From Corylus avellana (lineage: Eukaryota > Streptophyta > Magnoliopsida > Fagales > Betulaceae), in the NCBI RefSeq assembly GCF_901000735.1, contig NC_081542.1:19793093-19857092 (forward strand): a stretch of 64,000 nt of DNA. The letters run 5' to 3'. Each line of letters starts with the position of its first letter. Position 1 is the stretch's first letter. A program made the translations under genes and the position numbers. Of the stretch, positions 45,058 through 58,111 are shown piece by piece. The notes under the pieces are model-generated. The model was not told where the DNA came from. It searched no databases and worked only from the letters and a program-made list of their open reading frames with translations.

Positions 45058-45480
45058 GTTGTGAGTTTATTTGTGAGTGTTGAGTTCTACATTGAGAAAG
45101 TATAAAGAAAAATAGTAGTTAATATATTTAAGTAGACCCGAGTCCATAAACTTAGGCTTTTGGGCTAGAGTGATGTTTAAATATGTATATTAATGTACTA
45201 TTGATAAAACTCCATAACTGTTATCTCAAAAAGTGGTATCAAAACCATGGTTAGCTTCCTAAGACGAGTGTACGTTTGGACGAGGCTTGTTTGGAGTTGT
45301 GTTTTATAACCCTCTTGCGCGTACGGAGAGAGGGAGTTAAGCCAATATGGAGGAGACCTGGCCACCTGGGGAGGGAGGGAGATTGTTGTGAATACACTTG
45401 TGAGTTTTGAGTTTTACATTAAGAAAAGATAAATATATAAAAAAAGACTAGTTAATATACTTAAGTGGACTCGAATTAAA
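45058..45480 (+). mobile_element. TRIM-like LTR element, right LTR truncated
   Basis: The left LTR-like sequence TGTTGTGAG...(45058) ends before a primer-site-like TGGTATCAAAACCATGG (45234-45250). After about 130 bp, a purine tract GGGGAGGGAGGGAGA precedes TGTTGTGAATACACTTGTGAG (45384), which repeats the left LTR start and the TAGTTAATATA block. The right copy ends in an A-run at about 45480. The interior is noncoding. Confidence 0.5.
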
Positions 45481-45713
45481 AAAAAAAAAAATTAAAAAAA
45501 AATCCTTGACCTTTCTAGAAAATTTGAAGAGAATATATTTGGTATTTTTTGATGTGAACTCCAAATTTTCTTTCTAAAAAATATGAAATATAATTAATAT
45601 TTAAAATTTTTTTGTTGAAAATATTTAAATATTTAATAAATAGAAAGATTCTTGTTTTCAACATGTGCCCTTTCATTCCTTTTACTTTCTTTATTCTCCT
45701 CAACTTTCAAGTT

Positions 45714-47150
45714 GTCTCCCAAATCTCCTCCCTCATTCTACTCATTGCAACAATATTTGGGCACCCCCCTAAAATAAAAATTCTTTGCTCCGCTGCTGCT
45801 CATACACATAATCAAAAGAGCTGGCGATTTTTTTGTTTTATCACCTTTATAGTTAAAATTATTGTGGCTGCAAGCCTGCAAAGCTACCAATTAAGCAAAT
45901 TGCTTATTCTGTAGTATAAAATTTGAAAGATAAAAGTACAAAATGTTGTGCCTTCGGTTGATTGTATTTTATAACAACTTTGTTTAAAATAAAAATAATT
46001 ATTACGGGAATTTTCAATATAATCACGAAGTCGATCTTAACTGTTAAATATTATGACAACTCACCCGATGTACCTTAATTGTTAAAGTGACTAATATATG
46101 CTATTGTGATGGTATTTTTTTTATTTTTTATTTTTTATTTTGGTTGTTGGTTGGAACAATATTTTTTATTTTTATCTTTTGTAACAATTAAGAAAGGCAA
46201 AACGACCATCTTAATCAATACAAAAGACAACATGTTTTTAGTGCCAGGGGAGGATAGGCTTTTTGCCATGGCCCATCTTTTTGGGGTTCGCTGATCTTTT
46301 TGGGGTTCGCTGATCATGCTTTCAGGTTAGGTGATGTTCACGTTCTTCGTGTTATTTGGGGTGCCTTTGATTTTCAAGTTTGTTGGTCTTCGCGCTCTTT
46401 TGATTCCTGCAAAATAATAGCCCAATTAAGAGAATTTGCCAGTGAGATGCCGGCGGGTCTCACTCTAATGCCTAAATTAGACAATTTCTTTGTTTCTGAT
46501 CCTTAAGAATTCAGATATCTTGCGTACCTTAAGCTTCATAGCATGTTCTTATATACAGAGTAGGTTGCCTGATGATTAAAATGGTAATCAGGCGAGGAAA
46601 ATGAGATTCGAGAGCAATTGATGGGTGAATTAATGCTCTTGTCTCCTGGCCGTTATAGGTAATGTGTAACCTTCGCTAATCAATGAGTATCCGAGGACGG
46701 TGCGTTACTGCTTGGATAATGAATGCGTATCCCATGAATGGTGTGTAACCGTTCGAATAATTAATGCGCATCTGTTGATTATTCCGTAACTGTTGTTCGT
46801 AAATGACACGAATAAATGATCCCGACTATACTGGCTCAGTAAAAGACTAGTCTCGGATTGTCAGTTTGCTTCTTCCACTCATGCTGTTTGTAGGCTATGA
46901 GTCTTGACAGTATGCTGTCCTAGGCCAACCTGAGGAGTTGGTGATATTGGCTCCCACTTAACATATTGGGCCTCTGAATATGTGGGCTTAAATCTTTGTT
47001 GTTGATCCGTGGCTCGGGCCCATGGCTTTGACCCGATCCCATGGGTCTGAGCTCAAAATGTGTGTAACAGGTGATAAACACACAACTTGCCGTCATTATG
47101 GTATTCTTATTAGAGTACACTGGATGCTTTAATTTTTTTTTTTTTTTTTT
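45714..47150. repeat. intergenic duplication C, copy 1
   Basis: It matches 54264-55684 at about 97% by eye, starting TCTCCCAAATCTCCTCCCTC and ending in a T-run at the N gap. It includes a degenerate tandem of about 42 bp (GGATAATGAATGCGTATCCC and GAATAATTAATGCGCATC units, 46660-46800). No gene is seen. 45481-45713 is A/T-rich with none either. Confidence 0.85.
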
Positions 47151-47250
47151 NNNNNNNNNNNNNNNNNNNNNNNNNNNNNNNNNNNNNNNNNNNNNNNNNN
47201 NNNNNNNNNNNNNNNNNNNNNNNNNNNNNNNNNNNNNNNNNNNNNNNNNN
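47151..47250. other. assembly gap (100 N)
   Basis: A placeholder gap that follows a T-run at the end of C copy 1 and precedes the start of segmental copy B. Confidence 0.99.
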
Positions 47251-49853
47251 TCACACGGTTTGATGTGTGGGCCTCATCAAGGCTAGTGATGATCTAGTCT
47301 GACTGCAGACTGCTCATAAACTTTGTCTTTAGGCGCATAAAAAATCAACATAGCTTTAAATTTGACAAATGACATCTTATTTGTTTTGCAGACTCTACCA
47401 AACAAACTTTTGGATGCGTCATGCAAGACCAAACCATGGGTTCGCCAAACGCCGGATGACATATGACATCTTGTATTTATTTGCTTTTCACAAATAACAA
47501 TTTGTTTTTGTGTCTCAGCTTTTCTGTTTACTCATAGGCTTCTTAAAGTTTCATTGATACCATTACCAGGCGACAGGAAGATTTTATATCTTTGGTTTCA
47601 AATATATATTCTAGTTCTGTAATTCAGGCTACAATGTTGATTTGGTTAGATTTGATTAATTAGATAAAGTTGGTGAAAATACTGAATGCAGGGTGATGGA
47701 CGAACAACCCCTACCACCACCCATTCTACCGATATCCACCTTAATGGAAACACTAATTAAGACAGATAGTTAGTAGCACGAAATAAATTAAAAGGGTTAA
47801 ACATCTTTTCATGTTGGCCGAGGGGTTGCTCGATCTACCACCCCCGTGAGACTAAAGAGTGGTTTTGAACACACTCTTTACGTTGCGTGGGAGTTGCCAA
47901 ACCACTTCCAAGGGCCGAACCCACCCCAAACAGGCCAAAATCACCCTTAAACCTAACGGGGGTGGTCAAGCCACCCCAAGGCCTATCGGAGTGGTTTCAG
48001 CCAATCCCATTTTGCTATTTGAGGGGGCTAAATCAATTTTAAGGCTCTTGAGGATAGTTCAGCCACAAATGAGAGGTGGCTCCAGCTACCTCTCTTCTTC
48101 TTTTTTTGGTAAGTTTTTTAATTATTATTATTTTTTTAAATTATTGTAATATTTTATATTTTATATATATATTAATTTTTAATGAGTTTTTTAATTTTTA
48201 GTATTACAAATTGCCACATTTCATTTTTATAAAAAGTTGTCAATGATTGCAAGAAGAAATAGCACAAAAGCTAAAAGCAAAGTAGCAAAAGTTAGTTAAT
48301 TAAGAGGAGCAAATGGATAAGAAAAAGAATATGGATAAAATTATGGAAGCTGTAATACACGTAAAAGTAGTACCAACCCATCAACATAATTAGAGGTAAG
48401 GATGGCATGGCATGGCCCGTGAAAGCTACTACCACTAAAAAGCTACTGCATCTCTCATTTCCAAGTCTATATATATATATATATATCCTCAAGTCCTCCA
48501 AGTAGATTATTTTTGGACAAAATCTTTGAAGTCAAACAAGTGTATTTGTCTATAAATAAGAGCATACATAGTATACGGTTTTGGTATTGCGGAAACCAAC
48601 TATTATTGGAGGCTAATATGGGAAAATTTCATCCAAAAATCGTCATGAAGACAACTTGTGTTGTACTAACTTAGAAAAAAAGGCTAGTGGCATCTATATA
48701 CACTATCACCCAAAAATGACTAGTCATTTTGGAGCTTCCATAAAATCATTTATAAAACCTAGTTTTACCCAGTAAAAAAACAATGTTATATTAACCACTT
48801 ACACTTCTTATATATTTTTAATATGAATTTTTCTTTTTTTCTTTTCTACGATCACACATGTACTTGATCAACACATATATAGATAAATGTTTCTTTATAC
48901 ATGCGTGTTTGGGCGTCTTGTGTCGTAGATTAATTGCGTGTTGGATTCCTTCGTGTTCCTGTCTGGCGAGGCACTGACTTAATCTAAGTCAGTCATGCAC
49001 AAGTTCACTAAACTTTATGTAGCAGTGAGTGACTTCTACATGGTAATTGCATTTCAAGAAGTATTGCTATTAATTGAGTAACCATATATATAGAAGCTCT
49101 TGTTAGTTTATTATTATGTTTATATGATCAATTTATATGTAAAAAGTTTTATTACAGGTTTTTCGAAGTATATATTCAGGATGTGATTGCCTTGTTTGGA
49201 TTTTAGAAATCCTGAAAATGATGGAACCAGCTTTGAATTTGGGGGGCACTCACAGAGCCAAAATATTTTTTAGGAGGGACAAATTGAAAAAAAAAAAAAT
49301 CTTAAATTATTATTTTTTTACCTTTTTTTTTTTTTTTTTCTTTTTCTTTTTTTGCCTTAATTTCTTTTTTTTCTTTTCATTTGGGGGGACCAAGGTCACT
49401 GTCGGTCCCCCCCCTAAATCCATCTCTCCTGAAATGATTTCATCTACCCTTTATACATTATTTGATTTTTTCTTCTCTCTATTCCTCAAAATAGACATTT
49501 TGCTTTGTGATCCACACAGAATCACCAATAGGATAATATGGAGGGCCAGTAGTTATGGTTTCATTGTACATTAATCTTCTATTGCGATCACGTGATCCAG
49601 ACACAGAATCATCAACAGGATAACATGTAGAGCCAATTTGCATTGTGCATTCTTCTATTGCATTCGATCCACACACATAATCATCAACAGGATAAAATGG
49701 AGGGCCCAGTGGTTATCGTTTCATTGTACGTTCTTCTATTGCGATACACACAAGATCGAGGATAACTTTGTCGTCTTCCGAATATTGTGAATTGTAGGAG
49801 CTCTTAATCACTTATATACACAACCTTAATTCCAGATATGCATGACTTGATGA

Positions 49854-50097
49854 TGATGTCAAGCTCCTGCGAAAGCACTTACGTAATGTTGGAAGAAAAG
49901 TTGGTTAAATACTTTATTCCTAACTTTTAAGGAATCAATATTGTCAGATCGATCGTTACTTTAGTACTATATATAACAGTGGGCTGACAGCATTGTCTCC
50001 TACATCCAGTCCATTTTGTAGGAAACTCTCCTGCATGCAAAGGTTGAGCATCAAAACTTGCCAAAGAGAAAGGCCCTTTGACTACGTGGCTTTTGTA
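49854..50097 (+). promoter_or_regulatory. gene B promoter block and predicted 5'-UTR exon
   Basis: Nearly identical to 33698-33941: it has GATGATGTCAAGCTCC in place of the TGACGTCA form, CTTACGTAATG, a TATATATA box and the donor GTAAGT. Confidence 0.5.
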
Positions 50098-51403
50098 GTA
50101 AGTGCATGTTTGCTTTCACTTTGTTTTACCTCTCTCAGTTGTAGAGAGAAGACTATTGTTTGTGCATCTATTATTTTTTATTTCTAACAATATCTAGTAT
50201 CAGAGCTAGTTTCATGGCAAGCAATGGTATTAACCCCTCACAACCATCATTCCCACTCTTTCAAGGAGTTGGGTATGACATTTGGAGTATAAAGATGAAG
50301 ACTCTCTTTATTTCTCAAGACCTATGGGATTTAGTAGAGAAAGGTTATTCAGAAACACATGTTTCTACAGACACACTCCAAGAGCTTCGGAAGAAAGATG
50401 CCAAGGCATTGTTTTTAATTCAACAAGCTGTGGCTGAATCCATCTTTCCCCGAATTGCTGCTGCAACAAAGTCGAAGGATGCTTGGGATGTATTACAGAA
50501 TGGGTATCAAGGTAATCCTAAGGTATTGACCATCAAACTTCGAACTCTTCGCAGAAATTTTGAAAGTTTGATGATGAAAGAAGGTGAGTCTATGCGTGAT
50601 TATTTCTAACACATGTTTCCATCATCATCTCTAATAAATCTTCGGCATTATTGTTTTTTTTTTTTTTTTTCTTAATCAAAAGGGTAGGTCGGAGAGACCA
50701 ATTGTAGCTATCCTACCTGGGCGTAACAATAGTACTAGAAGTTACTCTTTCATGAGTCTATCTGAATACTTAGGGGTGCACTCAAAATAGAAACATTTGA
50801 CATGGTAACTAGTTGTATACTCCATCCTCTGAATTCCGGTACCAACACTTCTCTTTCTCCTTTGAAATCACTTGGTTGTCTAAGTACTTACACCCTTTCT
50901 CTTTGTCTTAACTTTTCATCTCCCTAGGGTGTGTATGTACTTTGAAAACTTTGTAATAAAATTCTTTTTTTTTTTTTTTTTTGATGAATAACTTTGTAAT
51001 AAAATTCTAACATTTAAAAATTCTATCCTAAACTTCTAAAACTTATCTCGCTTCTAAAAATAAATAAACTAACATTAAATAACAGTGTTTATCAATCAAT
51101 ATATAGAAGAGTAATTAACAATTAACTAAAGTAGTCTAGTTGTGTTTACTTTTGCATGTAAAATGAGTATTGAATTTAACATTATAATAACTTCACTATA
51201 TATATATATATATATATATGTTGGGAGGTCTTCATTATAAATCATCATTATCCATGAACTTAAATTATTCCAAATTAATAGAGAATTTGTTGATGTTCGC
51301 ATATATAGATATACCAACTTCTTGCTGCAGTCTTCATCTAATCACCTAATTAGGAATTTATTGTATATCTCATTTTGTTTCCAATTAAAGAAACAAGGAA
51401 AAA

Positions 51404-54117
51404 ATGGAAGAAGGCATGCTTTCAACAAGACTCCAGTAGAACTGGAGGAGATAGTGTCAGAGAAACCAACACTACAAAAAGTCGCCGCTAATGAGTCAGA
51501 TGCTTGTAGTGCAAGCTCAAGGGAAGATTTTGAAAATAAAGGTAATAGGGAAGTTCTTCCAACATCTTAGCATGCATCCAAGTGTCATGATTTCTCACCA
51601 CAACTTGTAATTAATAGGTTTGGTTTTATTTTTTTATTAAAAATAAAATAAAAAATCCAGGGGAAATAAGATATGATGAATACCATCCCAGGCGTGATCC
51701 CGTCTTTCAAGCTGTGTTAAGAGGTGATTGGCCGACCATTAAATCTTTTCTTGAGGAAGACCCGCGCTGTGTTCGAGCCCCCATATCGAAAGATCAAGGG
51801 ACGGCACTTCACAATGCGGTGGTTGCAGAAAACACCTTTGTTATAAAAGAGTTGTTGAAATTGATGACTCCAGAGGACTTGAAATTGTGATCTGGTATCT
51901 AATCTCTCCTTTCGATCATTTGACTGCTGATGATCTCACTAAGCTCCTGCTTCATACTATTTCCAATGATATGTATGGTAAGCCCTACATTTGACTATAA
52001 ATTTGTTTGTATTAAAGTAATAATTAAGTGATTAAATTTACCTCTTCTTATCCGCTTAAGCTTTTAGGAAAACTGATGATTTGACAGTTTGATTACAAGT
52101 TGGATATATGGATCAGTTACAACTTTTATTGCAATATCAGTGACCGTGTTATAAGGATTTCTTCAACAATCTTTTGACGACGATCAATTAATTAATGTGC
52201 CTTTTTTTTATGGACAGATATAGCATTGAAAATTCTGAAAATAGATTCAAACAAAGCAACTGCCGACACTGCATGGAGAGCTTTGGAAGTGTTGGCAAGA
52301 AAACCTGTTGCAATTTGCTGCCCAAGTCGGCTATCACTCCAGCAAAGTTACTCAAATTCCTGTTTGTTTACCTCCAACCCAAACTTCTTTAATTTTCCAA
52401 CTAGTTCGTAGGCCTTCATTACATTAATCAATAATCACAACTTGATGACAATTTTACTCAAATTACCTTGGCATGAGAAAATGCACTTATTTGATTTCAT
52501 CAAATCTTTAGATAATACCTACTTATAAACTATGGAAAATTCTATGACATGAGCTATATTCTATGTGAAATGTCTCAATCTATCCTAACACTTGTAACCG
52601 TTTCTTTCACGCACAACAACAACATGGGGGTAGGGTATTTTTTTTTTTTTTTTTTTTTTTTTCATGCTACCATTTATTTTTACTTAAATTCAAAAGATAG
52701 AAGATGTTTAAACTGTTTGAAAACATATCTTAAGAAAATAATTAGGTCACAAGTACCCGCATTTAATGCTTTAGTTATCTTCACATTTTTATTTTATAAA
52801 CTTTATAATATCATCTCTTATTATGGATATTGGTAAAATAATTATATAGATTTAATATTTCTTTATTACCAAACCGTATCTGATTTTTTTTTTTTTTTTT
52901 CTCAACCATAAGGTTCACAAGGATCTGTAACAATGTTTTGATGAAGACAATAATCCATCAATTAGTTGAAGACCTTTGGAAAATGGTTAGAACTAATCAA
53001 GACCAGTTTCCAAAAAGCTTGGATCAATATAAGGAGACTTTAATTTTTGAGGCTGCGAAAGTTGGAAATGCCGGGTTTCTAATTATATTGATATACTATT
53101 ATCCTGATCTTATATGGCAATTAAACAAAGATGGCATGAGTTTATTTCACATTGCTATTTTATATCGCCAGGAGAGTGTGTTCAATCTAACATATAAGAT
53201 AGGTACTAACAAGCATTGCCTTGCATCCCTGATAACTTTGGAAAAAAAGGACAACATGCTACACTTAGCTGCTAGCTGCTAGATCAGATACTTCAAATGG
53301 ACAAAATATCCTATTAGGAGGTTTTGGTATGCAAAAGGAGTTGATGTGGTTTCAGGTGAGAGATAATATATATATATTTTTTTTTTCCTAGATAATGATT
53401 CAATTGTTACTTGTCAATTTATACATGGCCGGTCAACTGTAGAAAATAAAAAGGATTGTCCCGCTGGGGTACTATTGGATGAAGAATTCAGATGGCATAA
53501 CACCTAACGAGTTGCTAAAATCGACACAAAAAGATTTTAGGAAAGACCGTGAAAAGTGGATAAAGGAGACAACACAAAATTCTATGGTTGTGGCAACATT
53601 AATTGCCGCTGTAGTTTTTGCTGCAGCCTTCACTATACCAGGTGGCAACAATCAAGAAACAGGCACTCCTATATTATTGAAAAGCAATTGGTTTACGGTA
53701 TTCTTCATATCAGATGTAATAGCAATGGTTGCCTCTTCATCTTCCATACTCGTTTTCTTGTCAATGTTCATGTCACGTTACTCAGAAGAGGATTTATTCG
53801 AGACAATACCTTCGATCTTTTTAATTGGACTCACAGCACTCTATACGTCCATTGTGAGCATGCTGGTAGTCTTTTGCACAGCTTGTTTTTTGATTTATAG
53901 AAGTGCAAGGCCCTGGGCTCCAATTCTTGCAATCACTTTGGCTAGTACCTCGGTTACTTCTGGTTTACTGCTACGTTTTGATCTTTTGAAGGAATCGAGA
54001 CAAATATCCAGGTACATACTTTGTTCTCTGCTAGATAAATGTAGACTATTTTTCTACCAGAAGATGCCCAATATTGAGGGATGGCTCTGTAGAAAATATG
54101 AAATGCAAGTCAAATGA
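51404..54117 (+). pseudogene. ankyrin-repeat/PGG gene B, pseudogene copy of gene A
   Basis: Same exon layout as gene A (exon 2 from 51661, exon 4 52913-53355, exon 5 53443-54117). It shares the out-of-frame ATG (51404) and the one-base-short exon 4 acceptor. Private lesions follow. A deletion of about 160 bp in exon 2 removes ankyrin repeats 2 and 3 and creates TGA at 51888-51890. A further 6 bp are missing nearby. An 8-bp duplication (GCTAGCTGCTAG) in exon 4 creates TAG at 53280-53282. Exon 5 is still fully open (MVVATLIAAVVFAAAFTIPGG) and differs from gene A by only a few residues (T/S, G/R). Confidence 0.9.
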
Positions 54118-54263
54118 AAGGGTAGGAAAATCGTTGAAGGTTCCATGGATTGAGCAAATAAAGACTCTGATGTTCTTCGTATTCCATCAAGACTTGCAGT
54201 GGTGTATACATTTTCGCTTTTTTTTTTTTTTGGCTTTGTGAACCGACAAAGCCAAAAAAAATT

Positions 54264-55684
54264 CTCCCAAATCTCCTCCCTCATTCTACTCATTGCAGCA
54301 ATATTTGGGCACCCCCCTAAAATAAAAATTCTTTGCTCCGCTGCTGCTCATACACATAATCAAAAGAGCTGGCGGCCAATGCAATTGTTTAAATTTTTTT
54401 AGTTTTATCACCTTTATAGTTAAAATTATTGTGGCTGCAAGCCTGCAAAGCTACCAATTAAGCAAATTGCTTATTCTGTAGTATAAAATTTGAAAGATAA
54501 AAGTACAAAATGTTGTGCCTTCGGTTGATTGTATTTTATAACAACTTTGTTTAAAATAAAAATAATTATTACGGGAATTTTCAATATAATCACGAAGTCG
54601 ATCTTAACTGTTAAATATTATGACAACTCACCCGATGTACCTTAATTGTTAAAGTGACTTATATATGCTATTGTGATGGTACTTTTTTTATTTTGGTTGT
54701 TGGTTGGAACAATATTTCTTATTTTTATCTTTTGTAACAATTAAGAAAGGCAAAACGACCATCTTAATCAATACAAAAGACAACATGTTTTTAGTGCCAG
54801 GGGAGGATAGGCTTTTTGCCATGGCCCATCTTTTTGGGGTTCGCTGATCATGCTTTAAGGTTAGGTGATGTTCACGTTCTTCGTGTTATTTGGGGTGCCT
54901 TTGATCTTCAAGTTTGTTGGTCTTCGCGCTCTTTTGATTCCTACAAAATAATAGCCTAATTAAGAGAATTTGCCGGTGAGATGCCGGTGGGTCTCACTCT
55001 AATGCTTAAATTAGACCATTTCTTTGTTTCTGGTCCTTAAGAATTCAGATATCTTGCGTACCTTAGGCTCCATAGCATGTTCCTATATATAGAGTAGGTT
55101 GCCTGATGATTAAAATGGTAATCAGGCGAGAAAAATGGGATTCGAGAGCAATTGATGGGTGAATTAATGCTCATGTCTCCTGGCCGTTATAGGTAATGTG
55201 TAACCTTCGCTAATCAATGAGTATCCAAGGACGATGCGTTACTGCTCGGATAATGAATGCGTATCCCATGAATGGTGTGTAACCGTTCGAATAATTAATG
55301 CGCATCTATTGATTATTCCGTAACTGTTGTTCGTAAATGACACGAATAAATGATCCGGACTATACTGGCTCAATAAAAGACTAGTCGCGGATTGTCAGTT
55401 TGCTTCTTCCACTCATGCGTTTGTAGGCTATGAGTCCTGAGAGTATGCTGTCCTAGGCCAACATGAGGAGTTGGTGATATTGGCTCCCACTTAACGTATT
55501 AGGCCTCTGAATATGTGGGCTTAAATCTTTGTTGTTGATCCGTGGCTCAGGCCCATGGCTTTGACCCGATCCCATGGGTCTGAGCTCAAAATGTGTGTAA
55601 CAGGTGATAAACACACAACTTGCCGTCGTTATGGTATTCTTATTAGAGTACACTGGATGCTTTAATTTTTTTTTTTTTTTTTTG
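54264..55684. repeat. intergenic duplication C, copy 2
   Basis: Matches 45714-47150. It joins segmental copy B through a perfect 16-bp-arm inverted repeat at 54224-54261. After the T-run (55663-55683) it continues into sequence absent from copy 1. Confidence 0.85.
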
Positions 55685-55787
55685 GTGTTGATAATTTTCT
55701 GCCACATTTTTTTTTTTTATATGAGATATACATACTTCCCACTCTTTATCACCTGTTATTTCATGAGGTATACATACATCCCAATCT

Positions 55788-57294
55788 TTAATTATGATGT
55801 GAAATTTTTGAATTTGGGGTTGGTGAGAGGTGTTATTATCGTCTGACTATACATAAAGGTTTGCATTGAACACACAGATTCAAAAGGATCACATCACATG
55901 GAGGGCAGTTGTCGTTTCAGCGATATATTTATTATGTTGGATCAGATTTTTATTTTTTTAGATAATAGTAGTAGACCTCCTCAGTAAAACTTCTCATTAC
56001 AACTTCAAGAGACTAGAACAGATTGCTACAGCAATAACTTATCACGAATACTCAGATTTTCTTTTTGAGAGGTGTTATTGTCGTCTCATATGATCATTGA
56101 TTATTGTTTAATGTGCATTTATTATTTTAGTACATGCTTCTGATCGCATGACAACTGGCGAGGGGCTGGACTTTGTCTTCTTCAGAATTGTTTTATTTTT
56201 TATTATTTTATTATTTTATTTATTTTTTATTTTTTATGATTTTTTACATAGATATTAATTTCTAGGAAATACTTTATTTTAGCTCTATGAACTTCTACGC
56301 AATTTGACAAATCCTCAAACTTTTAAATTTTTTAATTTGGACCCCTAAACTTTCAATTGTTCTCAATGTGAACCCTTCCGTCAATTTTAATTGTTAAAAA
56401 TACCAAAAAAGACCAAAATATACTTGATTTTCCTTTTTTTAAATAAAAAAATATTTTGGAATTAAGGGTAAAGCTGAAATTTTATATAAAAGTCAATAGT
56501 ATAAACATCATGTAACATTTAAAATCTAAGGAAGAGTTCACATTGAGAGCAATTGAAAGTTCAGGGGTTCAAAGTGAGAGATTTGAAAGTTTAAGAGAGA
56601 GGTTTGTCAAATCACGTGAAAGTTCAGGGTACTAAACTGAAGTTTTTCCTATTTTTTATAAAGGCAGAAAAAAAAACCTTACTTCACTAGTCTTTAAGAA
56701 AGAAAGTAAGAAATAATATTTACAAGGAAAATAGTAAGAAAACACCATAAGAAGACGGTAGCATGCATTCCTCAAGATTTATATATCTAAACAAGTCTCA
56801 AGTAGTTCATTCATTTACTAAGGCATATAGGCAAGCTCCATAAAAAATCTCTCATATTTAATATTTGAATTGCTAATAATTCCAACAAAAAATTGGTAGA
56901 AATCTCAATTCAAATTGAGATCTCCACTAACTTGGAATGCAAACAATTTAAGCAATACATTGCTTGACAGTCTATATAAGACACACCATCAAATAAATTT
57001 TGGACTATCAAACCCGCCTAGACAAGCAATTACTTTAAGCGGAATATTGCAAATCCTAATTATCCTTCCGCCGGATCAAGAGTTGGAAATGAATGAATTG
57101 GTGGGTGACGTCGGCCTCCCACGAAAGCACTTCTTACGTAATGTTGGAAGAAATTAAGTTCTAGCTTGCACATTTATTATTACTCTCCTCTCCTGCAGGC
57201 CTGCTGCAAGGTTGAGTATCACAACTAACCAAATACAAAGATTTAAGTGTCAAAAAGTTCCTTTGGCTACCTGCTCAACTGAATTAATTTGATA
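55788..57294 (+). promoter_or_regulatory. ankyrin/PGG promoter unit U1 with 5'-UTR exon
   Basis: Homologous to 61360-62558 (shared TCTTTAATTATGATGTGAAA start). It carries TGACGTCG at 57106-57113 and TTACGTAA at 57134-57141, then CTGCAGGCCTGCTGCAAGG and the donor GTAAGT at 57295. It contains MITE M1 copy 4. The coding exon that should follow lies after the gap (59481). Confidence 0.55.
56265..56649. mobile_element. Mutator-like MITE family M1, copy 4
   Basis: The ends GGAAATACTTTATTTT and TGAAGTTTTTCC match the family. The flanks TAATTTCTA (56256-56264) and TATTTTTTA (56650-56658) are a 9-bp target duplication with two mismatches. The paralogous place in unit U3 (about 61700-61725, ACATAGATATTGGTTCTTA) lacks the element. 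Confidence 0.75.
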
Positions 57295-58111
57295 GTAAGT
57301 TTTTCTCTAACATCTCTAATAAATTTTCGGCATGTATAATTGTGCCCTTACTCAGCATTTTCTCTTTCTCATTACCTTTAATATTTTTTTATTAATTAAC
57401 AATAACCAAAGTTCATACCCTTCTTTCCTTTCTTGTAATCCATAAATCATATGTTTGATATTCAGCATAATTGTGGCGGCAACGCATCACCGGAGGTGAA
57501 ACATCTTGCACTCATGGTCCGATCTCTCAATGGTGATTGGTTGTAGGGTGTTAGCTGTTGCACTAGGGTCCATGCCATTAGATATACCAGCGATTGGCTA
57601 CAAACCTAAGATATCTAACACTTTTTGTTGCTAATGACCTTCATTTCATGAGGCGTGATCTACAACTGATTAAGTTACCATTTATGAATAATTTAATTAC
57701 CACACTTGTATTTACTCATATTTTCTATAAATAAGGATTGTTGTTTTGTAGACAATAAAGTTAATAAGACCACAACTCATAGAAGTGGATGTAAGTATCT
57801 AACACCAAACCATTCATAAATTTAACGATATAAATTTCCTCCAAACCAGTATGTGGAGGAAGTATCTTCCAACCTATTTAAAATAGTGTCAAGTATCTAT
57901 AAACATTTAAAAAGCACATTAAATTTTTAACATCATTAATAGCAGTTTACTAAATTAGACTAAATTTATTGTACCTTCTAAATGTTTATAAACATTTGAC
58001 ACTATTTAAATGGGTTGAAGAATATTTCCTCATGACTAATTTGGAGGAAATTTATGTCCTAAATTTAAGGGTTAATTGTAATCAAATTCTTGATTATCAT
58101 ACTTGTATTTA
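57031..58111. repeat. direct duplication D, copy 1
   Basis: Matches 58212-59292 at about 97%. It runs from TTTAAGCGGAATATTGCAAA through the promoter block and 5'-UTR intron to CATACTTGTATTTA, where the N gap begins. Confidence 0.88.

Larger units (their letters stand above)
47251..54245. repeat. segmental duplication, copy B
   Basis: Near-identical to 30556-38240. The upstream part has one hybrid tandem unit where copy A has two. It carries the same MITE (49219-49427), minisatellite (about 49508-49746), gag fragment (50214-50609) and intronic repeat. Confidence 0.92.
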
